DNA from: Bacteroidales bacterium
GTDB lineage: Bacteria > Bacteroidota > Bacteroidia > Bacteroidales > F082
Assembly (NCBI GenBank): GCA_015709215.1
Contig: JACCQN010000033.1
Span: 1-37,225, forward strand
Reading direction: 5' to 3'
Length of the DNA: 37,225 nt
A program made the translations under genes and the position numbers. The notes below the pieces were generated by a model. It ran no database searches and was not told the origin of the DNA. It saw nothing but the letters and a program-made list of their open reading frames with translations. Below are positions 31,161 to 37,225 of the stretch, piece after piece (positions within the stretch are counted from its first letter, which is position 1; each line of letters starts with the position of its first letter).

Positions 31161-31161
31161 G

Positions 31162-31953
31162 TTAATGCTTTGTATTGTGTTCTTCAGTCAGGTATATTTT
31201 AATGCTCCCAACCGTAATTTTTGCTTCCATCATGATTGGTATTCTGGCTTTGTCATTACTAACCCAAACCAATAACTCTTCGCCTGCTCTAAACATAGAA
31301 CCCCGATCCAGCATGGCCGAAAACAAGATGCAGTCCCAATGTTTCCCATCTCTGTTTTGGATTTTTTCATGCCCCTTTACAACAATTGGCAACTCAAAAA
31401 TTTTTCCATCAAGCAGCATACTTAGGCTGATTGTATCGCCCGGATTGTATTTTTCAAAAGGAAGTGAACGCGCAACATAGGTAGCTGTGAGCACATCGTA
31501 AGTACAGGAAGGTAACACTATTTCCTCGGTGTGATAGGGTGTCCTGGTTTCTTCCCTTTCGGCAAAAACGCGCTGCTCGTCAGGATAAAAATGATATTGG
31601 TTATGAATCCTAAAGCTGCCTTCAAGAGTATGCCTTCGCGAATGCAAAGGCTGGAGATCCTCAATACGGCTATACACTTCAAAAGTGTCGCGTACTTTAA
31701 AAAGCCAGTCCCAAGCTTTAAAAGAATGTCCTGTGCTAAAAAAGTGAAAGACGGGATTATGTTCATATTGGGTTAGTTTGGCGTCGAAATTGACTTCACC
31801 TGCATTGATCCATAAAATACCCCAGTTATACGACACTGTATAACGGAGTTTTTCACCATCAACAAAGCTGCGGTTGTCGGGCACACAAGCAGGCTGTGCA
31901 AATGCGCCAAACTGTAACAGTATGATTAAGATAAGGATAAGTTTAAATTTCAT
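31162..31953 (-). CDS. DUF3108-family exported protein
   Basis: 263 residues from ATG 31953, which begins a clean signal peptide (MKFKLILILIILLQFGAFAQ); the open frame extends 69 bases upstream but the -7 box (31972-31979) lies inside that part. Mature start PACVPDNRSFVDGEKLRYTVSYNWGILWINAGEVNF is the DUF3108 signature: GE-x-L-x-Y-x-V-x-Y-x-W. Then a beta-rich body with HFFSTGHSF, FRIHNQYHF and CTYDVLTATYVARSLPF, and a late VWVSNDKARIPIMMEAKITVGSIKIYL block. Function unknown in the family; thought to be periplasmic or outer-membrane associated. Convergent with the GIN gene, sharing its terminator region. Confidence 0.9.
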   Translation of the reverse strand: MKFKLILILIILLQFGAFAQPACVPDNRSFVDGEKLRYTVSYNWGILWINAGEVNFDAKLTQYEHNPVFHFFSTGHSFKAWDWLFKVRDTFEVYSRIEDLQPLHSRRHTLEGSFRIHNQYHFYPDEQRVFAEREETRTPYHTEEIVLPSCTYDVLTATYVARSLPFEKYNPGDTISLSMLLDGKIFELPIVVKGHEKIQNRDGKHWDCILFSAMLDRGSMFRAGEELLVWVSNDKARIPIMMEAKITVGSIKIYLTEEHNTKH

Positions 31954-31971
31954 TGTTTGGAGTAAGCACCT

Positions 31972-31979
31972 CAAAAGTA
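31972..31979 (-). promoter_or_regulatory. -7 box of the DUF3108 gene
   Basis: Minus strand TACTTTTG, an exact match, 18 bases before the chosen ATG; it decides the start. Confidence 0.5.
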
Positions 31980-32203
31980 AGTGTTTTTTTTTGGCCAATT
32001 TGAACTGATTATTATCTTTCAATTAAACCTTACCTATAAAGCTGTTTGATTTTCAAAAAGATTATATTGTGAAAGGAGAATAGTGTGTTTGGTAAAATCC
32101 ATAAATTCCTGAGATAGTATTTGCAGTTATGTTTTGTTTGGTAGGTTTTTATTCTTGTTAAATATTTCATTGTCTGACTTATGCTGTATCACCTTAACAT
32201 TTA

Positions 32204-32238
32204 TTTGGAAAGATTCTAAATAGAATTTTTTATGTTTG
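32204..32238 (+). promoter_or_regulatory. Candidate promoter of the AbgT gene
   Basis: TTTG (32204-32207), 23-base spacer, TATGTTTG (32231-32238), an exact -7 match. The spacer is a little long. Leader of about 28 bases to the ATG at 32273. Confidence 0.45.
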
Positions 32239-32272
32239 CCTCTTATTCCTTAAAAACATAAAATTCTGATTG

Positions 32273-33805
32273 ATGACAACTTCAAGTAAAAAGCCTAAAG
32301 GCCTGGTTGATAAATTTTTACATATTATTGAAAGATTTGGGAACGCACTTCCGCATCCGGCAACACTTTTTGCCATTTTTGCTGTTCTGGCCTTAATCCT
32401 GTCGTGGGTTGCAGCTCAGTTCGATCTTGAAGTAACTCATCCCGGTACGGGAGAGCTGATTCATCCTGTTAATCTGCTTTCGATTCACGGGCTGCATAAG
32501 ATTATCACTGAGATGGTGACCAATTTTACCAGTTTTGCTCCTTTGGGAGTAGTACTTGTAGCCATGCTAGGTATTGGAATAGCTGAAGGTTCGGGATTGA
32601 TAGGCACGGCGCTGCGTTTGATGGTGTTATCTTCTCCACGCCGCATTTTGACTTTTGTAGTGGTTTTTGCAGGAATTTTATCCAATACAGCAAGCGAAGT
32701 AGGTTATGTTTTGCTTGTACCACTTAGTGCAATTATTTTTCTTGCAGTTGGAAGACATCCTATTGCCGGAATGGCAGCAGCTTTTGCGGGAGTTTCAGGT
32801 GGGTACAGTGCTAATTTGCTTTTGGGAACGATAGATCCATTGTTGGCAGGACTTTCGCAGGAAGCTGCGCAAATTATTGATACTCAGTATGTAGTAAATC
32901 CTGCTGCAAATTATTATTTCATGTTTGCTTCTACTTTTTTGATTGCTATCGCAGGTACCTGGGTTACAGAGCGTATCGTGGAGCCGCGATTAGGTAAATA
33001 TGAGGGTTCCGAAACAGAGGAAATCAAACACCTGAGCAAAGCAGAAAAGAAAGGCCTTCGTTATGCTGTTTTTACAGCTTTTGTGCTGATTGGCATCATG
33101 ATTTGGGGCACTATTCCGGCTAATGGCTTTTTGCGGGATGCCGAAACCGGTAGCCTTTTGCACTCACCCTTCATGGATGGAATTGTAGCCATTATTTTTA
33201 TCACCGCTGCTGTGATGGGGGTTGCTTACGGCATAGGAGCAGGGACTATCAAAAGCGATAATGATGTGATGAAAGGCATGGGAAAATCAATGGAAGCACT
33301 TGGGGTTTATATCGTTTTGGTGTTTTTCGCAGCTCAGTTTGTAGCTTACTTCAAATGGACTAATCTGGGGTTGATTTTTGCCATTGAAGGAGCGGGAGCA
33401 TTACAGGCATCGGGTATGGGTAGTATTCCGCTGATGATTGGTTTTATCATCATCACAGCAATGATTAATATGGTGATGGGAAGTGCCTCGGCTAAATGGA
33501 CTATCATGGCGCCGGTTTTTATTCCAATGTTTATGTTGCTCGGATACAGCCCCGAACTTACGCAGGTGGTTTATCGCATCGGCGATTCTGTAACAAATAT
33601 TATATCGCCCATGATGTCGTATTTTGCATTGATTGTCGCATTTATGCAGAAATACGATAAAAAGGCCGGCATCGGGACAATTATTTCAACCATGCTTCCC
33701 TATACCGTCATTTTTTCCATAGTATGGATTATCATGCTGGTAATCTGGATGATATTTGGTTTGCCAATCGGTCCGGATGCGCCTTTAAGTTATGAAATGA
33801 ACTAA
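32273..33805 (+). CDS. AbgT-family transporter
   Basis: 510 residues from ATG 32273 (a TTG precedes it). Inner-membrane carrier of the AbgT family (YdaH/MtrF relatives), with about eleven helices plus re-entrant segments. Characteristic segments: [20 protein letters not shown] at the N-terminus, the [12 protein letters not shown] region, [36 protein letters not shown], and late [20 protein letters not shown] and [21 protein letters not shown]. Known members import p-aminobenzoyl-glutamate or export sulfonamides; dipeptide-like substrates are plausible. It lies 14 bases from the end of a convergent C69 dipeptidase gene. The physiological substrate here is inferred only. Confidence 0.94.
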   Translation: MTTSSKKPKGLVDKFLHIIERFGNALPHPATLFAIFAVLALILSWVAAQFDLEVTHPGTGELIHPVNLLSIHGLHKIITEMVTNFTSFAPLGVVLVAMLGIGIAEGSGLIGTALRLMVLSSPRRILTFVVVFAGILSNTASEVGYVLLVPLSAIIFLAVGRHPIAGMAAAFAGVSGGYSANLLLGTIDPLLAGLSQEAAQIIDTQYVVNPAANYYFMFASTFLIAIAGTWVTERIVEPRLGKYEGSETEEIKHLSKAEKKGLRYAVFTAFVLIGIMIWGTIPANGFLRDAETGSLLHSPFMDGIVAIIFITAAVMGVAYGIGAGTIKSDNDVMKGMGKSMEALGVYIVLVFFAAQFVAYFKWTNLGLIFAIEGAGALQASGMGSIPLMIGFIIITAMINMVMGSASAKWTIMAPVFIPMFMLLGYSPELTQVVYRIGDSVTNIISPMMSYFALIVAFMQKYDKKAGIGTIISTMLPYTVIFSIVWIIMLVIWMIFGLPIGPDAPLSYEMN

Positions 33806-33819
33806 GCTAAAAAAAGGGG

Positions 33820-35559
33820 CTATCTGTATAAAAAACGATCGCCTGTTTCGCGCAGAATTTGTTCTTTAAAGCTATCCGGATAGCCGGGAAATTTTGGTGG
33901 CAGAGGATATCCCCAGGGATTACGAAGTAGTTCTCCGTCTTTTTCCTGTTTCATATTGCCATCCAAATATTTAACTAGTAGGAACTCGCTTAGTTTTTGC
34001 CAGCGATTAACTGTCATTTGGGCCATATTACAGGAATAATCAGTCAGGTATTCAATAGCAAGCGACGGATCTTTTTCGTATAGATTTAATGCGGCAGCAT
34101 CTGTTGCTCCAACATAATTTATAAACTTTTGTTCCAGTTCGTTTTGAACCTTTTTTATATCTGGCATCACCCTGTTGTAGAATAAATAAGCAAAGTGTGC
34201 CACCCGATTAAAAACCCAGAAAGCAGCATCTTTTTCATAACTTAAGATATCGCCATAGCCTTCCTGATATGGGAGTGGAATGCGATTCATGCAAGCATAG
34301 AAAGGCACGTAAACCGTAGTTCCGGCATCATCCACGCCAAACCAGTTGATACCGCCAATTTCGTTGGGCAGCCAGCTGCGCATCTGGGCGATAAAGGAAA
34401 ATCCGGTTTGCTGCGTTACGGTAGCCCTTTCATGAAAATAAGTTGAATCGTTATGTTTCCAAGTTAGCGGACGCCAGCGATAGGGCAATCCGTAGGGGCC
34501 GGCTCCAATATCCTGCGACATATCTAATTCAGTTCCCTGCAGGTAATTCCTTTTAAACTGCATCAGATCTTCTACGCTGATTTTGCGATCAGGCTTGATA
34601 AACAGAGGCATGCGTTCATTGTTCAAATCCAGCCCAGTAGCATAATCCCAGTATTGATCCATTTGACTGTTTACCTGATCAAACATTGCCCAAACCCTGA
34701 GTTCGCAGAATCTGGCTGCTTCAAAACCAAGCGGAGCATAAGTGTCGCTAAAGCTGAATGACTTGTCGTCATCATTAAAATAGTTTTTTTCGCGTGCAAA
34801 ATCAACCACATCATGTGCATAAATTACCCTGAGATCAGGACTTTCTAGCTGATTCCACATTTTATCGGTGATGGATGTTATGCCATCAGCATAAATAAAA
34901 TTTGTGATGCGGGCATGATTGGCATGTGCCGAAATGTAGCCATCCGGTATTTTTATGGCAACCCAAACAGCACCTTTTCGCGTGTTAACTTCTTTTTTTT
35001 GTTTTTTATCGTATTTCAAATCGGTTCCTTTGCCAATGATTTCCATGATCCAAACTTCGTTGGGATCGCCAATCGAAAAGGACTCTCCACTACTGGCATA
35101 GCCATGCTCTTCAACCAAAGTTCCAATTACCTTTATTGCTTCGCGTGCTGTTTTGGCGCGTTGCAACGCAATAAACATTAGTGCAGCATAATCCATCAAA
35201 CCCGTAGTATCATGCAATTCAGGCCTGCCGTCGAAAGTTGTTTCGCCAATAGCAACCTGAAATTCATTCATAAAACCAATGGTTTGATAGGTGTGCGCTA
35301 CCTGTGGAATTTCACCTAATGGTTCAGCCGTTCCACGATCGTATATGGTGACAGTACTGCCTTCGGGCCAGTCGGCTCTGGGACTGAAATAAAGCTCGCC
35401 ATAGCGAATATGAGAATCGACAGCATAGCTGATCATCGTGGACCCATCTGTGGAGGCGCCTTTGGTAATCAGATAATTGGTGCAGGCGCATAAGGGATTT
35501 TGAATGATAGTTAAAAGACTAAAAACCAGTAATAAATTGAAGATACGTTTGAGGTTCAT
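33820..35559 (-). CDS. Secreted C69-family dipeptidase
   Basis: N-terminal-nucleophile peptidase of family C69 (PepD-like), 579 residues, cleaving dipeptides from exported or outside peptides. Signal peptide MNLKRIFNLLLVFSLLTIIQ; the mature enzyme would begin at Cys26 in LCACTNYLITKGASTDGS, the nucleophile freed by cleavage after Ala25. Cys24-Ala25-Cys26 also resembles a lipobox, an ambiguity worth noting. Further family blocks: FQVAIGETTFDGRPEL, GYASSGESFSIGDPNEVWIMEIIGKG (partly quoted), VAIKIPDGYISAHANHARI, and QTGFSFIAQMRSWLPNEIGG. Longer than lactobacillary PepD (about 470), as usual for Bacteroidota. It may share a transcript with the MscS gene 29 bases upstream. Confidence 0.93.
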   Translation of the reverse strand: MNLKRIFNLLLVFSLLTIIQNPLCACTNYLITKGASTDGSTMISYAVDSHIRYGELYFSPRADWPEGSTVTIYDRGTAEPLGEIPQVAHTYQTIGFMNEFQVAIGETTFDGRPELHDTTGLMDYAALMFIALQRAKTAREAIKVIGTLVEEHGYASSGESFSIGDPNEVWIMEIIGKGTDLKYDKKQKKEVNTRKGAVWVAIKIPDGYISAHANHARITNFIYADGITSITDKMWNQLESPDLRVIYAHDVVDFAREKNYFNDDDKSFSFSDTYAPLGFEAARFCELRVWAMFDQVNSQMDQYWDYATGLDLNNERMPLFIKPDRKISVEDLMQFKRNYLQGTELDMSQDIGAGPYGLPYRWRPLTWKHNDSTYFHERATVTQQTGFSFIAQMRSWLPNEIGGINWFGVDDAGTTVYVPFYACMNRIPLPYQEGYGDILSYEKDAAFWVFNRVAHFAYLFYNRVMPDIKKVQNELEQKFINYVGATDAAALNLYEKDPSLAIEYLTDYSCNMAQMTVNRWQKLSEFLLVKYLDGNMKQEKDGELLRNPWGYPLPPKFPGYPDSFKEQILRETGDRFLYR

Positions 35560-35588
35560 AGAAGGAAGGTTTTTATGTTAATAATTTT

Positions 35589-36443
35589 TTAAGTTGTTGA
35601 TTTAATGTAAATATCGCGCTGTGGAAAAGGAATCTTAATATGATGTTCACGGAAGGCTTTGTCTATTTTATAGCGCAGATCACTTTTTGTATTCTCGACA
35701 TTAAAAACTTCATCTGTCCAGAAAAAAAGCTGGAAATCCAGACTGGAATCACCAAAATTGATGAATCGGACAAATGGTTCCGGAGTTATAAGAATATTAG
35801 GATGAGCTTGTGCGCAAGACTTTAGAACTTCAGTTATCAAATTAATATCGCTTCCATAAGCAACCCCAACATCCACATGAAAACGGGTATGTATCTCAGC
35901 ATGGCTCCAGTTGATTACTCTGTCGCTAACAAGCTGAGAATTGGGAACAATTACAGTAATATTATCACGAGTTTTGATTTTGGAAGTTCTTAGGCCGATT
36001 GATATTACACGACCAACCATTTCGGTTTCCATTTCTACCACATCATTAACTTTCAAAGTTCTCTCAATGAGCAGGATGATGCCGCTGGCAAAATCATTAA
36101 AAAGTTGTTGCAACCCAAGACCTACCCCAACAAGTAAGGCAGCTGCACTGGCAATGAAAATGCTGACTTTAACGCCAATAGTTTCGAGAATTAACACAAA
36201 AACAATTACCCAAATAAAATATTTGATGATCTGAAAAAGGGAGTTGGAAGTGCCCGCATCAAGGATACCTTTTTGATTGATCCGCTTAAATATACGCTGC
36301 AATAGTTTTATTACCAGCACCGTAATTAAAATGATAACGAACCCAATCAAAATCTCGTAAAGATTCAACTGTAATGATCCTAGTTTAAGAATTTCAAAAT
36401 GAAGTAAATCTCCTATTTTCTTAAATAGTTCTTTATTTATCAT
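35589..36443 (-). CDS. MscS-family mechanosensitive channel
   Basis: Small-conductance mechanosensitive channel of the inner membrane, opening under osmotic downshock. 284 residues, near E. coli MscS (286). Helices at about 28-46, 68-88 and 92-118; the pore-lining third helix shows the Gly/Ala pattern FIASAAALLVGVGLGLQQLFNDFASGI; the beta domain follows with VNDVVEMETEMVGRVISIGLRTSKIKTRDN (partly quoted) and VIVPNSQL; then the alpha-beta C-terminal domain and FPQRDIYIK. Start ATG 36443 lies 17 bases after a -7 box. Standard member, no missing element noticed. Confidence 0.94.
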   Translation of the reverse strand: MINKELFKKIGDLLHFEILKLGSLQLNLYEILIGFVIILITVLVIKLLQRIFKRINQKGILDAGTSNSLFQIIKYFIWVIVFVLILETIGVKVSIFIASAAALLVGVGLGLQQLFNDFASGIILLIERTLKVNDVVEMETEMVGRVISIGLRTSKIKTRDNITVIVPNSQLVSDRVINWSHAEIHTRFHVDVGVAYGSDINLITEVLKSCAQAHPNILITPEPFVRFINFGDSSLDFQLFFWTDEVFNVENTKSDLRYKIDKAFREHHIKIPFPQRDIYIKSTT

Positions 36444-36460
36444 CTGTTTTTTTGTTTGCT

Positions 36461-36468
36461 CAAAAATA
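36461..36468 (-). promoter_or_regulatory. -7 box of the MscS gene
   Basis: Minus strand TATTTTTG, an exact match, 17 bases before the ATG; probably also drives the C69 dipeptidase gene downstream. Confidence 0.5.
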
Positions 36469-36531
36469 CAAGAATTTTTGTATCAATCGATCTTCAAATC
36501 AAACAGACTTTGGTAATGGCTCAATTGTTGG

Positions 36532-36564
36532 TTGAATGTTTAGCGTGCTAAATTTGTACTTTTG
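36532..36564 (+). promoter_or_regulatory. Promoter of the unknown gene at 36580
   Basis: TTGA (36532-36535), 21-base spacer, TACTTTTG (36557-36564), exact -7 match, 15 bases before the ATG. Confidence 0.55.
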
Positions 36565-36579
36565 TCCAAATTTTAATCC

Positions 36580-37083
36580 ATGACGGCTGATCAGCTAGGT
36601 TTCTTAATTCTGCTTGTTATTTTTGCAACAGGTTTTGCTTTCAGAAGATGGTATATCCGGCAGCCTAAATCCTATAAAATTTCAGATCAACACATCAATG
36701 GCTGGCAGTTGCTTATTTTTGATCATAATCCCAGAACTGAAGGCTCAACAATTGAACTTTATTGTAAATCAAACACAGGCCTGAGTGCCCGTGATTTTGA
36801 ATTTGGGTTGGAGCTGATACAAAAAAAGAGAGAACTCAGGAAGCTTTTTTTTGATCCTTTGAGCGACTTGAAGTTTGAGCAGAAAATATTGCCGGATCAA
36901 TCTGGAGCCCGTTTTTTTATCGAAAAGCGATCTTTGTTACAACTTATTCGTAATGAAGAAATCAGATTGTATCGTTTTCGTTTCTTTGTGAAAATTGACG
37001 ATCAGCAGCTCATCAAGTCGCCTGAATTTGCGTTTTCTTCTAAATTTCTGATTTTCAAACCTGATACCGGAAAATTTAATTAA
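36580..37083 (+). CDS. Unknown protein with one N-terminal membrane anchor
   Basis: 167 residues, not recognised. Residues about 5-22 (QLGFLILLVIFATGFAF) form one membrane helix, followed by RRWYIRQPK, a positive charge cluster that would keep the C-terminal part in the cytoplasm. That part (about 32-165) alternates short strands with charged loops (WQLLIFDHN, IELYCKSN, FRFFVKIDDQQL, FLIFKPD) and looks beta-rich. Basic residues are plentiful. It has its own promoter and is divergent from the MscS gene. No catalytic motif seen. Confidence 0.8.
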   Translation: MTADQLGFLILLVIFATGFAFRRWYIRQPKSYKISDQHINGWQLLIFDHNPRTEGSTIELYCKSNTGLSARDFEFGLELIQKKRELRKLFFDPLSDLKFEQKILPDQSGARFFIEKRSLLQLIRNEEIRLYRFRFFVKIDDQQLIKSPEFAFSSKFLIFKPDTGKFN

Positions 37084-37170
37084 AACGTTCTTCCAACTCA
37101 AAGCAAATCCATATCAGGGAAAATTTTTCCAAAAATTGGAATTAATATAACTGAATCCTGTTAATTTATG

Positions 37171-37192
37171 GCTCAATATCAATGTGTTATAT
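37171..37192. repeat. Third, diverged copy of the 22-base intergenic repeat
   Basis: Differs from the first copy at 18880-18901 at three of 22 positions; keeps AATATC and GTGTTATAT. Located in the gene-free right edge (37084-37225), where I see nothing else; the next gene is outside the window. Confidence 0.5.
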
Positions 37193-37225
37193 GTATTATT
37201 AATCCGGCATATTATTTGAATTTCA

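Larger units (their letters stand above)
31954..32272. other. 319-base intergenic stretch between divergent genes
   Basis: Contains the promoter of the DUF3108 gene at its left side (31972-31979, minus strand) and of the AbgT gene at its right (32204-32238). The AT-rich middle (about 31985-32200) shows no open frame, RNA gene or repeat that I can support. Confidence 0.7.

Noticed and set aside
1-37225. tRNA, rRNA, CRISPR array, insertion sequence or prophage
   Set aside because: None of the expected cloverleaf, rRNA, spaced-repeat, transposase or phage signatures was seen on either strand.

Overview
The window reads as a chromosomal segment of an anaerobic member of the Bacteroidota, most likely Bacteroidales or a near relative. 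Pointers seen in the sequence: a DUF4835/PorD-type protein of the type IX secretion apparatus beside recN, sensor kinases with two-component propellers (reg_prop) and a Y_Y_Y domain, a TIGR02757 protein, a head-GIN (DUF2807) adhesin-like protein, and a repeated promoter box of the Bacteroidota type (TAnnTTTG) in front of many genes. Ferredoxin-dependent 2-oxoacid oxidoreductase and ADP-forming acyl-CoA synthetase point to anaerobic amino-acid fermentation. I see no rRNA, tRNA, CRISPR array, prophage or insertion sequence, and no broken gene. Only the first gene is truncated, by the window edge.

Layout. 1-8.6 kb (+): 3' part of the DUF4835 gene, recN, an enoyl-ACP reductase gene, a LytS-type propeller kinase translationally coupled to its LytTR regulator, and two small lipoproteins. 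8.6-21.9 kb (-): TIGR02757 protein; a four-gene 2-oxoacid:ferredoxin oxidoreductase operon (ferredoxin, alpha, beta, gamma); an aminotransferase with a structured leader; ADP-forming acyl-CoA synthetase followed by a small membrane protein; a FakA-FakB (DAK2 + DegV) fusion; and a SpoU methyltransferase / saccharopine dehydrogenase-like / EamA exporter operon that diverges from a MarR regulator. 22.6-27.2 kb (+): a compact five-gene operon behind a good promoter: a small unknown protein, a sodium:solute symporter, a GNAT acetyltransferase and two different PLP fold-III racemases. 27.2-37.2 kb: an ICMT-like membrane methyltransferase (-), a TPR histidine kinase and a GIN-domain protein (+), a DUF3108 protein (-), an AbgT transporter (+), a secreted C69 dipeptidase and an MscS channel (-), and an unknown membrane-anchored protein (+).

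How the genes fit together. Aminotransferase, Vor-type oxidoreductase and ADP-forming acyl-CoA synthetase would form a linear route from amino acid to 2-oxoacid to acyl-CoA to organic acid plus ATP, with reduced ferredoxin as by-product. The C69 dipeptidase, AbgT carrier, sodium symporter and racemases fit an organism living on peptides and amino acids. The most promising items for follow-up are the symporter-GNAT-double-racemase operon, the aminotransferase leader (mutually exclusive hairpins plus a 16-codon reading frame), and the FakA-FakB fusion with a perfect palindrome in its leader.
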